Assembly (NCBI RefSeq): GCF_000426685.1
Contig: NZ_AUFV01000015.1
Location: 51,417 to 115,416, forward strand
Direction of reading: 5' to 3'
From: Solimonas flava DSM 18980
GTDB taxonomy: Bacteria; Pseudomonadota; Gammaproteobacteria; Nevskiales; Nevskiaceae
DNA: 64,000 nt
A program made the position numbers and the translations under genes. A model generated the notes under the pieces. The model was not told the origin of the DNA. It searched no databases and worked only from the letters and a program-made list of their open reading frames with translations. Shown piece after piece: positions 24,510 through 37,362 of this stretch; position 1 is the first letter of the stretch; each line of letters starts with the position of its first letter.

Positions 24510-25573
24510 GCGGTTTCAATCGGTAGATAGATGGAAAAGACCGTGCAACCGGGCCGCGAGCGGCACTCGATCAAGCCGCCGTGGCTGTGCACGAGATATT
24601 GCGACAGCGGCAGGCCCAGGCCGGTGCCTTCGGCCCGCGTCGTCACCATGGGATAGAAGATTTTCTCGATCATGTCGGGCGGCACGCCGGGACCGCTGTC
24701 CTCGATGTCGATCTGCACCGCGAGCTTGTGCCGCGTCGGGCCGATCGTGAGCTGGCGCCGCGTGCGCGTGCGCAGTGTGATGGTGCCCTGCGCGCCGACC
24801 GCTTGCAGAGCGTTGCGCAGAATGTTGAGGACCGCCTGGATGATCTGCTCGCGGTCGACGACCAGCTCCGGAATGCTCGGGTCGTAGTCGCGCAGCACGG
24901 CGACACCTTCCGGCGCCTCGGCCTGGACCAGACGGCGCACGTGCTCGAGCAGTTCGTGAATGTTCAGCAGCGTCTTCTGCGGCGCCCGGTTGGGGCCCAG
25001 CATGCGGTTGACCAGGTTCTGCAGGCGGTCGACCTCACGGATGATGACGCGCGTGTACTCGCGGTGCTGCGAGTCCGGGAACTCATGCTCGAGCAGCTGC
25101 GCGGCGCCACGGATGCCGCCGAGCGGATTCTTGATTTCGTGTGCGAGGCCACGGATCAGTTCGCGGCTGGCATCGAACTGCGTCTGGAACAAGCCGTCGC
25201 GCGAAATGCGCAGTTGCCTCTCGACCGGCTGCATCTCCATCAGCAGGCCCGGCTTGCGACCGACGACGAACGGCGTCGTCGTCAGATCGACCGTCACCGC
25301 GGCGCTGCCGTTGCGGGTCAGCTTGGCTTCGCGCTCGATGAAGCCGGTCGAGGTATCGAGCGCGCGACGCAGACGCAGCTCGTGCGGCGCGAAGTGCGGC
25401 ACTGCTTCGGCCAGCGGCGCACCCAGCGCCAGCCGGCGCGAGACTTCGAAAAGCCCCTCGGCAGCAGAATTGATCGTCGACACGCGCAGACCTTCATCGA
25501 GGGCGATCACAGCGGTGGTCAATCCATCGATGACGTCTTCCGCTGTGACGCGGCTACGAACACCCAGTTTCAT
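24506..25573 (-). CDS. ntrB: Nitrogen regulation histidine kinase NtrB
   Basis: 355-residue cytoplasmic sensor kinase/phosphatase: PAS domain over about 1-110 (LDEGLRVSTINSAAEGLF), H-box LIRGLAHEIKNPLGGIRGAA with the phospho-His, N-box LNILRNALQAVG, and G-boxes DSGPGVPPD and GTGLGLPLSQ. It partners NtrC with a 4-bp ATGA overlap. Its activity is normally set by the PII protein, which is not in the window. Confidence 0.95.
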   Translation of the reverse strand: MKLGVRSRVTAEDVIDGLTTAVIALDEGLRVSTINSAAEGLFEVSRRLALGAPLAEAVPHFAPHELRLRRALDTSTGFIEREAKLTRNGSAAVTVDLTTTPFVVGRKPGLLMEMQPVERQLRISRDGLFQTQFDASRELIRGLAHEIKNPLGGIRGAAQLLEHEFPDSQHREYTRVIIREVDRLQNLVNRMLGPNRAPQKTLLNIHELLEHVRRLVQAEAPEGVAVLRDYDPSIPELVVDREQIIQAVLNILRNALQAVGAQGTITLRTRTRRQLTIGPTRHKLAVQIDIEDSGPGVPPDMIEKIFYPMVTTRAEGTGLGLPLSQYLVHSHGGLIECRSRPGCTVFSIYLPIETA

Positions 25574-25656
25574 CAGGCAAGCAACGCAAGATGCAGGCCA
25601 TGGCCATGATCGCGGTGCGATAGGCTTCTCGCGGCGCGGATGCGCACCATTTTAGT

Positions 25657-26193
25657 TCAGTACGTCTTTTTTGGTGCAGACGCGGCCAGCCTGACCTCGC
25701 CGATCTCGAAACGCCCGGTTTCCGATCGCGCTATTTCCTGCCCGCGGGCGTCGAGCAGGACCACCACCAGCTCGTGCTCGCCGGGCGGCAATGCCGCCGC
25801 CGACACGCTCAGCGCGTCGACCGGCGCCGCACTGACGGATTTTCCATCCACCTGATAGACAAGGTGAAAACCGGAGACGAGCGCCGGCATCACGCTGGCC
25901 GCGAGAACCACGGCCGGCGTCCCCGGCGCGAGTCGCTGGCCCGGCGTCGGCGATTCGATGCGGACCGAGAAGCGAGCCGCCTGGCGCAAGGCCTCGGGCG
26001 AGTAGAACGCCTTCGCCGGCTTGCTCGTGGCGCCGGACACCGGTCCAAGACGCAGCGGCCGGGCGTGCCGATCCGGTGCGCGGTCGGTGTAGTGAACGAC
26101 CCCGTCGGCATCGACGTAGCGGTAGACGGCGTCTTCGGCGGCGGCCGCTACGGCGAACGCGGACAGCAGGGCGGCAACGATCGTCTTTCGCAT
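25657..26193 (-). CDS. DUF4124 domain-containing exported protein
   Basis: 178 residues. A signal peptide (MRKTIVAALLSAFAVAAAAE) is followed by the DUF4124 opening VYRYVDADGVVHYTDRAPD, and a beta-rich C-terminal part (residues 75-170) resembles an immunoglobulin-like domain. Such proteins lie between glnA and ntrB in many gammaproteobacteria, as here. The periplasmic function is not known. Confidence 0.85.
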   Translation of the reverse strand: MRKTIVAALLSAFAVAAAAEDAVYRYVDADGVVHYTDRAPDRHARPLRLGPVSGATSKPAKAFYSPEALRQAARFSVRIESPTPGQRLAPGTPAVVLAASVMPALVSGFHLVYQVDGKSVSAAPVDALSVSAAALPPGEHELVVVLLDARGQEIARSETGRFEIGEVRLAASAPKKTY

Positions 26194-26226
26194 CGATGCA
26201 GCCTACGGGGCCGCACCCGAAAAAGA

Positions 26227-26253
26227 AAAGCCCCCGCCGATGGCAGGGGCTTT
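26227..26253 (-). terminator. glnA terminator
   Basis: AAAGCCCC and GGGGCTTT flank an 11-base loop; on the minus strand the stem is followed by TTTTCTTTTTC. It separates glnA from the DUF4124 gene. Confidence 0.88.
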
Positions 26254-26307
26254 CCGGGAGACATCCGGCGGCGGAGGACACTCGGTCCGCCGCCGGCGGG
26301 GCACGCC

Positions 26308-27717
<1,410 letters not shown>

Positions 27718-27791
27718 GGGTCCATCTCCTTAGGGATTTCCAGAATTCAATAGCCACCGGGATTCTCGCCGCCCGGCGCGCGCCAGAATGC

Positions 27792-27808
27792 AGCATGAAG
27801 CATGCCAG
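27792..27808 (-). promoter_or_regulatory. Sigma-54 (RpoN) promoter of glnA
   Basis: The minus strand reads CTGGCATGCTTCATGCT. GG and GC are exactly 10 bp apart, as required for the -24/-12 elements, and the match to YTGGCACG-N4-TTGCW is good except at two positions. It places the transcript start about 64 bases before glnA and fits control by the adjacent NtrBC pair. Confidence 0.7.
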
Positions 27809-27859
27809 TGGCGCGCTCGGGAATCGAAACGGGGCGCGGTATCGTACCGACTTTCCTGC

Positions 27860-27878
27860 GCGGCGGCTTGGCCGCCGC
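27860..27878 (-). terminator. Hairpin after the carbonic anhydrase gene
   Basis: GCGGCGGC and GCCGCCGC with a three-base loop, 9 bp after the carbonic anhydrase stop. There is no T-run, so it may only stabilise or pause the transcript. Confidence 0.4.
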
Positions 27879-27886
27879 GACAAGCC

Positions 27887-28543
27887 TCAGCGTTTGCCGC
27901 CGAGGATGCGCTCGACCGCCGCGGAATGGGCCGGTTCGAGCTCGTCGCGGCTGTTCACCGTCATGCCCAGATCGCGCAGACGGCCGTCCTCGAGCGCGTA
28001 GACCCAGGCGTGCAGGCTCAGCGTCTGGCCGCGCTCCCAGGCAGCCTCGACGATCGTCGTCTGGCCGATGTGCAGGGCCTGGTGCAGCACGTTCAGCTCG
28101 ACCAGACGGTCGTGCTGGGTCTTGTCGTCCGGAATCGCGTAGAGCCGCGGCGCATGGCGGTCCGCCACGTCGCGCACGTGGCGCAGCCAGTTGTCGGACA
28201 GGCCGACGCGCTCCTGGCGCAGCGCCTTGTTGACGCCGGAGCATCCGTAATGGCCGACCACCATGATGTGCTTGACCTTCAGCACCTCGACGGCGAACTG
28301 CGTGACCGTCAGGCAGTTGAAGTCAGTGTGGACGACGACATTGGCGACGTTGCGGTGCACGAAGACTTCGCCCGGCGGCAGTCCGAGGATTTCGTTGGCC
28401 GGAACGCGGGAGTCGGCGCAGCCGATCCAGAAATAGTCCGGCTGCTGCTGGTTGACCAGCCGCTTGAAGTAATCCGGGTCCTCGGCCACTCTGCTGCGGG
28501 CCCAGGCTTCGTTGTTGACGAACAGCTGGTTTAGCGTACGCAT
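27887..28543 (-). CDS. can: Beta-class carbonic anhydrase
   Basis: 218-residue zinc enzyme interconverting CO2 and bicarbonate in the cytoplasm. The zinc ligands are C42, H98 and C101 (GHYGCSG), with the D44-R46 dyad in CADSR. These positions are identical to E. coli Can. It reads toward glnA with a short gap. No unusual features. Confidence 0.96.
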   Translation of the reverse strand: MRTLNQLFVNNEAWARSRVAEDPDYFKRLVNQQQPDYFWIGCADSRVPANEILGLPPGEVFVHRNVANVVVHTDFNCLTVTQFAVEVLKVKHIMVVGHYGCSGVNKALRQERVGLSDNWLRHVRDVADRHAPRLYAIPDDKTQHDRLVELNVLHQALHIGQTTIVEAAWERGQTLSLHAWVYALEDGRLRDLGMTVNSRDELEPAHSAAVERILGGKR

Positions 28544-28729
28544 GGCGGGGCGACTATAGCGGCAAGCGTGAAAATTGGGGAGCTTGCACCGCGCCGCGTT
28601 TCACGGCATGGCCCGCGATCTGCGCCGCCCCGCCACGCGCCCGCAGGCGCCTGCGCCATCCGCCGCCGTCGCGGCGTCGGCGCTGCGTCCTCGCCGGGCT
28701 CGCCAGACCGGCGTGCCAGACCCGACTGA

Positions 28730-28735
28730 TATACT
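28730..28735 (+). promoter_or_regulatory. -10 element upstream of glyQ
   Basis: TATACT 35 bp before the glyQ start in an otherwise GC-rich gap (28,544-28,770). No clear -35 hexamer was found at the usual distance. Nothing else was seen in this gap. Confidence 0.45.
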
Positions 28736-28770
28736 CGCGCCCCATTTTCGAAGCGCCGCACGGGCTGCCC

Positions 28771-29679
28771 ATGACGTTCCAGGACATCATCCTCACGCTG
28801 CAGAAATTCTGGGCCGAGCAGGGCTGCGTCATCGTGCAGCCGATGGACATGGAAATGGGCGCCGGCACCTTCCACTGGTCGACCTTCCTGCGCGCGGTCG
28901 GTCCCGAGCCGTGGAATACCGCCTATGTGCAGCCGAGCCGCCGGCCGACCGACGGCCGCTACGGCGAGAACCCGAACCGCCTGCAGCACTACTACCAGTT
29001 CCAGGTGCTGATGAAGCCGAGCCCGGCCAACATCCAGGACCTTTATCTGCAGTCGCTGAGGCTGCTCGGTTTCGATCCGCTGACCCACGACATCCGTTTC
29101 GTCGAGGACAACTGGGAGTCGCCGACGCTCGGCGCCTGGGGGCTGGGCTGGGAGGTCTGGCTGAACGGCATGGAAGTCACGCAGTTCACCTACTTCCAGC
29201 AGGTCGGCGGGCTGGAATGCCGGCCGGTCGCCGGCGAGATCACCTACGGTCTCGAACGCCTGGCGATGTACGTGCAGAAGGTCGAATCGGTCTATGACCT
29301 GGTCTGGGCGCGCGATCCGCTGACGGGTCGCGAGGTCAGCTACGGCGACGTCTACCACCAGAACGAAGTCGAGCAGAGCGCCTACAACTTCGAGTACGCC
29401 GACGTCGAGACGCTGTTCGAGCGCTTCAACAAGTGCGAGGCCGAGTGCCAGCGTCTGCTCGCGCTCGACACGCCGTTGCCGCTGCCGGCCTACGAGCGCA
29501 TGGTCAACTGCTCGCACGCCTTCAACATGCTCGACGCGCGCGGCGCGATCTCGGTCACCGAGCGTCAGGCCTACATCCTGCGCGTGCGCACGCTGGCGCG
29601 CGCCTGCGCCGAGGCCTATTACCAGGCGCGCGAAAAGCTCGGCTTCCCGATGCTGGCCAAGCCGGCGCAGGCCGCATAG
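28771..29679 (+). CDS. glyQ: Glycyl-tRNA synthetase alpha subunit
   Basis: 302-residue catalytic subunit of the tetrameric bacterial Gly[22 protein letters not shown] at the N-terminus, then [38 protein letters not shown] and [20 protein letters not shown]. Length is normal. Its partner glyS lies 4.46 kb downstream in the same direction rather than directly after it, separated by a GST, lpxO and katG. Confidence 0.97.
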   Translation: MTFQDIILTLQKFWAEQGCVIVQPMDMEMGAGTFHWSTFLRAVGPEPWNTAYVQPSRRPTDGRYGENPNRLQHYYQFQVLMKPSPANIQDLYLQSLRLLGFDPLTHDIRFVEDNWESPTLGAWGLGWEVWLNGMEVTQFTYFQQVGGLECRPVAGEITYGLERLAMYVQKVESVYDLVWARDPLTGREVSYGDVYHQNEVEQSAYNFEYADVETLFERFNKCEAECQRLLALDTPLPLPAYERMVNCSHAFNMLDARGAISVTERQAYILRVRTLARACAEAYYQAREKLGFPMLAKPAQAA

Positions 29680-29686
29680 CCGCCGC

Positions 29687-30322
29687 ATGATCCTGTACGG
29701 CATGTACGATTCGCCGTTCGTGCGCCGCGTGGCGGTGACGATGCGGCTGTACGGCATGCCCTACGAGCACCGACCCTGGTCGGTCGGCCGCGACCAGCTT
29801 GCGCTGCGCGAGGTCAATCCCCTCGGCCGCGTGCCGGCACTGGTCCTCGACTCCGGCGAGACGCTGGTCGATTCGAGTGCGATCCTCGACTTCCTCGACG
29901 AACAGGCCGGCGCGGCGCGCGCGCTGCTGCCGGTCGGCGGCCCCGAGCGACGTCATGCCTTGCAGCTGATCGCACTCTCGCTCGGCGCCGTCGAGAAGGG
30001 CCTGCAGGTGGTGATGGAGTACGTGTTCCGCCCCGCCGAGAAGCGCCACGAGCCCTGGCTCGCGCGTTGCCGCGCGCAGATCGACGGCGCGCTCGCCGCG
30101 CTCGAACGGCACTGCGCGGATGTCCCCGCCGGCCGCTGGCTGCTCGGCGCCATGCCGACGCAGCCGGACATCACCCTGGCCTGCGTCTACACCTATCTGC
30201 GCGAGGCGACCGGCGTCGACTTCGCGCCGTACCCGGCGCTGCGTCGTTGCGCCGAACAGACGCTGGCCTTGCCGGCGCTGCGCGAGATCTACCTGCCGTT
30301 CGACGCGCCGGTCGGCACCTGA
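29687..30322 (+). CDS. Glutathione S-transferase
   Basis: 211-residue cytoplasmic GST. The thioredoxin-like N-domain starts MILYGMYDSPFVRRVAV, with the cis-proline and glutathione gamma-glutamyl site in NPLGRVPALVLD and DSSAILDFLDE. The helical C-domain contains QPDITLACVYTYL. It follows glyQ after seven bases and is probably cotranscribed, ending at the terminator downstream. The position between glyQ and glyS is unusual. Detoxification or reductive dehalogenation-like chemistry cannot be specified. Confidence 0.88.
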   Translation: MILYGMYDSPFVRRVAVTMRLYGMPYEHRPWSVGRDQLALREVNPLGRVPALVLDSGETLVDSSAILDFLDEQAGAARALLPVGGPERRHALQLIALSLGAVEKGLQVVMEYVFRPAEKRHEPWLARCRAQIDGALAALERHCADVPAGRWLLGAMPTQPDITLACVYTYLREATGVDFAPYPALRRCAEQTLALPALREIYLPFDAPVGT

Positions 30323-30359
30323 GCCGTCGTCCCGAGCGGCGCAAAGCCGCGATCCACGA

Positions 30360-30388
30360 AAAAGGCCGCCGGAATCCGGCGGCCTTTT
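30360..30388. terminator. Bidirectional terminator between GST and lpxO
   Basis: AAAAGGCCGCCGG / CCGGCGGCCTTTT, a 13-bp perfect stem with a three-base loop, about 37 bp after the GST stop. It also ends the convergent lpxO transcript. Confidence 0.93.
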
Positions 30389-30419
30389 GCCATGGCGCGA
30401 ACGCCGCGCTGTCTGCCGA

Positions 30420-31325
30420 CTACAGAACCCAGACCGCGAACAGGCCGACCAGGCCCAGATGCAGGGTCCACTTGCCGATCTTGTAGCCGACCGGGCTGCG
30501 TTTCTTGAGCGCCTTCATGCGCGCCTTGTAGCCGACGATCAGGCCGCTGAAGCGGTTGCCGAAACCCGACAGGCTGCTGTCGAGGTTGTCGATGTAGAAC
30601 AGGCTGTTGAAGAAGCGCGCGAAGTAGAAATAGAACGTCTGCACGACACGCAGCCGCAGCGGCCGGTCGACGTCCGTCATCAGGATCAGACGCGGCACGT
30701 CGGTATCGTTGTAGGCGGCGTGCAGGTAGGTCTCGTCGAAGATGATGCCTTCGCCGTCGCGCCAGGTGTAGGGCTCGCCGTTGACCATCAGCCCGCAGCG
30801 GTCGTCATTCGGCGTCGACAGCCCGAGCGAGTAGCGGACGCTGAACGCGAACGGGTCGTGGTGCTGCGTCAGACGCTTGCCCGGCATCAGCACGGCGAAC
30901 AGCGCGAGATTCATGCCCGGCACCTGATCGATCAGCGCGCAGGTCTTCGGCGCCAGCTTGCGCGCCGACGGAATGTCGTTGTCGTAGATCTTCAGGTAGA
31001 AGCTCTTCCAGCGATTGTCCTTGTAGAAATTGCTCGCCGGCAGGTCGGTCTTCACCGCGATATGGCCCATGCCGTACAGCGCGAGCGCTTCGTCGCGAAT
31101 CGTCTGCCAGTTGTCCTGCAGCAGCTTGAGCTGCGGAAAACTCGACAGCGGCGGCCGCGCCGCGGTCGACACGCGCGACAGCAGATAGGCCGGAATGTTG
31201 AGCGGCACCACGAACGTCGAGAAATCCGTCAGCTGTCGCCCCCACGACAGGTGGGCGCGGTTGCGCAGGCGCACGAACGCCAGCGACCCGACGTAGATCA
31301 GGAACATGGAAATCAGGACGGTCAC
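30420..31325 (-). CDS. lpxO: Lipid A 2-hydroxylase (LpxO), aspartyl/asparaginyl beta-hydroxylase family
   Basis: 301-residue Fe(II)/2-oxoglutarate enzyme. An N-terminal membrane segment (residues 1-20) and a hydrophobic C-terminal helix flank the catalytic domain with PGKRLTQHHDPFAFSVRYSL, GLSTPNDDRC and WRDGEGIIFDETYLHAAYN. LpxO adds a 2-hydroxyl group to a secondary acyl chain of lipid A at the inner membrane. The motif order follows Salmonella LpxO closely. It lies between two terminators, so it is a single-gene unit. Confidence 0.85.
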   Translation of the reverse strand: MTVLISMFLIYVGSLAFVRLRNRAHLSWGRQLTDFSTFVVPLNIPAYLLSRVSTAARPPLSSFPQLKLLQDNWQTIRDEALALYGMGHIAVKTDLPASNFYKDNRWKSFYLKIYDNDIPSARKLAPKTCALIDQVPGMNLALFAVLMPGKRLTQHHDPFAFSVRYSLGLSTPNDDRCGLMVNGEPYTWRDGEGIIFDETYLHAAYNDTDVPRLILMTDVDRPLRLRVVQTFYFYFARFFNSLFYIDNLDSSLSGFGNRFSGLIVGYKARMKALKKRSPVGYKIGKWTLHLGLVGLFAVWVL

Positions 31326-31423
31326 GGCGCACGCTCAAGCGGGAAAGGCGGAATCATAGTGGATTCGCCGCCCGCCCAGTGCGCAGCGCACAAACCTCGA
31401 TCGCGCCAGACAAACCGATACGA

Positions 31424-31455
31424 AAGTGCCGCCGGAATCGCTGCCGACGGCACTT
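31424..31455 (-). terminator. katG terminator candidate
   Basis: AAGTGCCG pairs with CGGCACTT with an inner CGG/CCG extension, about 90 bp after the katG stop; TTTCG follows on the minus strand. The gap 31,326-31,545 also has the palindrome GGCGGAGCGCTCCGCC at 31,480-31,495. Confidence 0.55.
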
Positions 31456-31545
31456 CATTCGCTGGCGGGCCGCTTGCCGGGCGGAGCGCTCCGCCGGGAC
31501 GTCGAAACGCCGCCCGACCCACCCCGCCGTCGAGCGCGCGGGCGC

Positions 31546-33952
<2,407 letters not shown>

Positions 33953-34011
33953 GATCAGGGCTCTCCGGCGAATCTGGCTTGTACGTTACGCGCAGTTTCT
34001 TGATTAATGAA

Positions 34012-34048
34012 ATTGATTGTTTCTTTTGCGTCGATAGCAATTACCAAA
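34012..34048. promoter_or_regulatory. OxyR-like site upstream of the katG unit
   Basis: ATTG-N7-CTTT-N7-ATAG-N7-CAAA matches the OxyR tetranucleotide pattern ATAG-N7-CTAT-N7-ATAG-N7-CTAT at 12 of 16 positions. It is 60-96 bp upstream of the small ORF start, in an AT-rich patch of a GC-rich genome. Confidence 0.35.
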
Positions 34049-34076
34049 GCGAAAGAAGACTTCCGCATCGCGCAAG

Positions 34077-34105
34077 TTGGCGAAAAAGCAGCGATCCCCG
34101 ACAAT
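34077..34105 (+). promoter_or_regulatory. Promoter candidate for glyS
   Basis: TTGGCG (34,077-34,082) and GACAAT (34,100-34,105) with a 17-bp spacer, 37 bp before the glyS start. It fits the need for a separate glyS promoter. Confidence 0.5.
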
Positions 34106-34141
34106 TGCGGGCTCTTCAAGCCCTCGCCGCACGCCCCCCTC

Positions 34142-36250
34142 ATGTCACGCGCCTTCCTGCTGGAACTCGGAACCGAAGATTTGCCGGCCCGCTATGTCGT
34201 ACCGCTGGCCGAAGCGCTGGCGCGAGGCGTGACCGAAGGCCTCGCGCGGCGCAAGGTCGGTTTTCGCGCGCACCGCATCCTGGCGACGCCGCGCCGCATC
34301 GCCGTCATCGTCGAGGACCTCGCCGAGCGCCAGCCGGACCAGACGGTCGAGCGCCTCGGCCCGGCGCTCGCCGCCGCCTACAAGGACGGCCAGCCAACGC
34401 CCGCCGCGCTCGGCTTCGCCCGCTCCTGCGGCGTCGACTTCGCGGCGCTCGGCCAGAAGGACGGCAAGCTGCACTACGCAAAGGCCGAGCCCGGCAAGCC
34501 GACGCCGGCGCTGATCGCCGATATCTTCGAAGAGACGCTCAAGCAGATGGACGAGCTGGTGCCCAAGCGCATGCGCTGGGGCAGCAGCGACGAAACCTTC
34601 GTGCGTCCGGTGCAATGGATCTGCTGCCTGTATGGCGCCGACGTCGTGCCGCTGCAACGCTTCGGCCTCGCCAGCGGACGCCTGACGTACGGCCACCGCT
34701 TTCACGCGCCGGGCGCGATCGAGCTGTCGACGCCGGCCGACTACGAACCGCGCCTCAAGCACGCCCACGTCTGGGCCGACGTCGCCTCGCGCAAGGCCGA
34801 GATCCGCCGCCAGATCCTCGCCGAGGCCGCCAACGCCGGCGGCCACGCGCGCATCACCGACGATCTGCTCGACGAGGTCACCGCGCTGGTCGAATGGCCG
34901 GTGGCGATCACCGGCCACTTCGAAGCGCGCTTTCTGGAGCTGCCGCCCGAGGTGATCGTCGCCACCGTCGAGACCAACCAGCGCTACTTCACGGTCTTCG
35001 AGGATGCGGCGCAGACGCGGCTGACGAACGCCTTCATCACCGTCTCGAACATCGAGTCGCGCGACGTCGCGCAGGTCATCGCCGGCAACGAGCGCGTCGT
35101 ACGCCCACGCCTGACGGATGCGCTGTTCTTCTGGCAGCAGGACCTCAAACTGCCGCTCGCCGCCTACGGCGAGAAGCTGGCCAGCATCACTTTCCAGAAA
35201 GAGCTGGGCAGCATCGCCGACAAGGTCACGCGCATGTGCGCGCTGGCCGTCCAAATTGCCGATCGGGTGAAGGCGACTGGCACCGCAGTGTTCCACGACC
35301 TCGATAAGGAGAGCGCGCTTATTCATAGCGCCGAGCGTGCCGCCTCGCTGTGCAAGAACGACCTCGTCACCAAGATGGTCTACGAGTTCCCGGAGCTGCA
35401 GGGCTTGATGGGCGGCTACTACGCGGAAAAATCCGGCGAAGCGCCGGCCGTCGCGCTGGCGATTCGCGAGCACTACCTGCCGACGCAGCAGGGCACGCCG
35501 ATTCCGTCGAGCCGCGAAGGCCAGATCGTCGCGCTCGCCGACAAGCTCGACACGCTCGCCGGCATCTTCGCGATCGGCCAGAAACCAACGGCAAGCAAGG
35601 ACCCCTACGCGCTGCGCCGCGCCGCGCTCGGCGTGCTGCGCATCTGCCTCGAGGCCGAGCTGCCGCTCGATCTGCCGTCATTGCTGCACTACGCGCTGCA
35701 ACAGCAGCCGGCCGGCAAGCGCGATGCCGCAACGCTCACTGAGCTGGTGGACTTCGTGCAGGAACGCCTGCGCGCCTATCTGGTCGGCCAGAGCTTCGAC
35801 GGCCGTCCGGTGACGGTCGAGATGTTCGAATCGGTGCGCGCGCTCGGCGTCACACAGCCGCTGGATTTCCTGCGCCGCCTGCGCGCGGTGCATGCCTTCG
35901 TCGCCAACGCCGCGGCACCGAACCTCGCCGCCGCCAACAAGCGCGTGCGCAACATCCTCAAGCAGGCCGGCGAAGTCGGCGACACAATTGATGCCGCCCG
36001 TTTCGAACACGCCGCCGAGCGCGCGCTGTTCGCCGGGCTCGACGACGTTCACGCCCGCAACGGGACGTCCCGCGACTATGCGCAGCAGCTCGTGAACCTG
36101 GCTTCGCTGCGCGAACCGATCGACGCCTTCTTCGACGGCGTGATGGTCAATGCCGACGATCCGGCCGTGCGCGCCAACCGCCTGGCGCTGCTGCAGCGCT
36201 TCGACGCCGCCTGCCGTTCGGTCGCCGATCTGTCGCAGCTGCCGGGCTGA
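34142..36250 (+). CDS. glyS: Glycyl-tRNA synthetase beta subunit
   Basis: 702-residue tRNA-binding subunit of GlyRS. It begins LLELGTEDLPARYVVPLAEA, includes RPVQWICCLYG and the HD-like stretch FPELQGLMGGYYAEKSGE, and ends with a DALR-type anticodon domain (FFDGVMVNADDPAVRANRLA). Length is normal. The start at 34,142 is set by homology at the N-terminus; there is no convincing ribosome site. It is separated from glyQ by 4.46 kb and has its own promoter candidate. Confidence 0.96.
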   Translation: MSRAFLLELGTEDLPARYVVPLAEALARGVTEGLARRKVGFRAHRILATPRRIAVIVEDLAERQPDQTVERLGPALAAAYKDGQPTPAALGFARSCGVDFAALGQKDGKLHYAKAEPGKPTPALIADIFEETLKQMDELVPKRMRWGSSDETFVRPVQWICCLYGADVVPLQRFGLASGRLTYGHRFHAPGAIELSTPADYEPRLKHAHVWADVASRKAEIRRQILAEAANAGGHARITDDLLDEVTALVEWPVAITGHFEARFLELPPEVIVATVETNQRYFTVFEDAAQTRLTNAFITVSNIESRDVAQVIAGNERVVRPRLTDALFFWQQDLKLPLAAYGEKLASITFQKELGSIADKVTRMCALAVQIADRVKATGTAVFHDLDKESALIHSAERAASLCKNDLVTKMVYEFPELQGLMGGYYAEKSGEAPAVALAIREHYLPTQQGTPIPSSREGQIVALADKLDTLAGIFAIGQKPTASKDPYALRRAALGVLRICLEAELPLDLPSLLHYALQQQPAGKRDAATLTELVDFVQERLRAYLVGQSFDGRPVTVEMFESVRALGVTQPLDFLRRLRAVHAFVANAAAPNLAAANKRVRNILKQAGEVGDTIDAARFEHAAERALFAGLDDVHARNGTSRDYAQQLVNLASLREPIDAFFDGVMVNADDPAVRANRLALLQRFDAACRSVADLSQLPG

Positions 36251-36409
36251 GCCCGCGCGTTGCCGCGGCGTCTTCAGCTGCGCTCACACCCGACCTGCCC
36301 GTGCCGCACCGGCAAGGCAGGGGCGGGCCGTGAGCTGGTCGGGAACGCTGCGAGCGACGCCGGGCTCGACCTCCGCACGCACCTCGTCGTGGCGCGCTAG
36401 AGTGAGGCC

Positions 36410-36997
36410 ATGAAAATCGTCATTCTCGACCGTGACGGCGTCATCAACGAAGACGCCACCGAGTACGTGAAATCGGTGGCGGAGTGGCGGCCGATTCCGG
36501 GCAGCCTCGAGGCGATCGCCAAGCTCTGCCAGGCCGGCTATCGCGTGTTCGTGGCCAGCAACCAGTCCGGCCTCGGCCAGGGCCTGTTCGACTACGACGC
36601 GTTCTGCGCGATGAACGATCGCCTGCAGCAGTTGCTCGCCGAGTTCGGCGGCCGCGTCGACGGCATCTTCTTCGCGCCGGACCATCCGCAGCGCGCGACG
36701 CCGGACCGCAAGCCGTCGCCGGGCATGCTGCTCGATCTCGCCAAGCGCCTCGGCGTCACGCTCGAACAGGTGCCGATGGTCGGCGATTCACTGCGCGACA
36801 TCGAGGCCGCGCGCGCTGCCGGCGCGCGGCCGGTGCTGGTGCGCACCGGCAACGGCGGCGAGACCGAGCGTCGCAATGCCGGCCGGCTCGACGACGTCAG
36901 CGTCTACGACAATCTCGCGGCGTTCACGGTCGCCCTGCTCAGCGGCAGCGAGGCCGTCGGCCGCGCGACCGTCACTCAGCGGCCGCAGACCGCGTAG
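36410..36997 (+). CDS. gmhB: D-glycero-beta-D-manno-heptose 1,7-bisphosphate 7-phosphatase
   Basis: 195-residue HAD phosphatase of ADP-heptose synthesis for the lipopolysaccharide core. Motif I is ILDRDGVIN, followed by FVASNQSGLGQG (motif II), RKPSPGMLLD (motif III) and MVGDSLRDIEAA (motif IV). Its location after glyS matches the usual glyQ-glyS-gmhB order in gammaproteobacteria. The 3' end overlaps the convergent folB by 22 bp. The upstream gap 36,251-36,409 has TAGAGT as a possible -10 just before the start. Confidence 0.93.
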   Translation: MKIVILDRDGVINEDATEYVKSVAEWRPIPGSLEAIAKLCQAGYRVFVASNQSGLGQGLFDYDAFCAMNDRLQQLLAEFGGRVDGIFFAPDHPQRATPDRKPSPGMLLDLAKRLGVTLEQVPMVGDSLRDIEAARAAGARPVLVRTGNGGETERRNAGRLDDVSVYDNLAAFTVALLSGSEAVGRATVTQRPQTA

Positions 36998-37350
36998 TCC
37001 TCGCGACGGCGATCGATCTCGACGCCGACGCTCTTCACGCCCGCCACCGCGCCCGGCTTGTCGATGGCCAGCTTGAGGCTGGCGATCGGATACGCCTCGA
37101 ACAGCGCGCGGGCGATCTTCTCGGCAAGCGTTTCGAGCAGCGCCGGCTGCAGCGTCGCCGCGATCTTGCGCACCGCCTGCGTCACCGCGTCGTAGTCGAC
37201 GGCGTCGCGCACCTGATCGCTGGCCGCCGCGTCGCGCGTGTCGACGCCCATTTCCAGCGACAGCACCAGCGGCCTCGGCAGCTGCCGCTCCCAGCCGTGG
37301 ACGCCGATGATGGTCTCGAGCTCGAGGCTGCGGATGAAAACCTTGTCCAT
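36976..37350 (-). CDS. folB: Dihydroneopterin aldolase
   Basis: 124-residue folate-pathway enzyme: MDKVFIRSLELETIIGVHGW, then LVLSLEMGVD, DAVDYDAVTQAV, and LLETLAEKIARALFE, ending with KPGAVAGVKSVGVEIDR. Full length for the family. It follows tsaD by 12 bp on the minus strand, an arrangement common in this group. Confidence 0.93.
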   Translation of the reverse strand: MDKVFIRSLELETIIGVHGWERQLPRPLVLSLEMGVDTRDAAASDQVRDAVDYDAVTQAVRKIAATLQPALLETLAEKIARALFEAYPIASLKLAIDKPGAVAGVKSVGVEIDRRREDYAVCGR

Positions 37351-37362
37351 GGAATAGCCGTG

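Noticed and set aside
31480..31495. GGCGGAGCGCTCCGCC palindrome downstream of katG
   Set aside because: No T-run and no second copy seen; the AAGTGCCG hairpin is the better terminator candidate.
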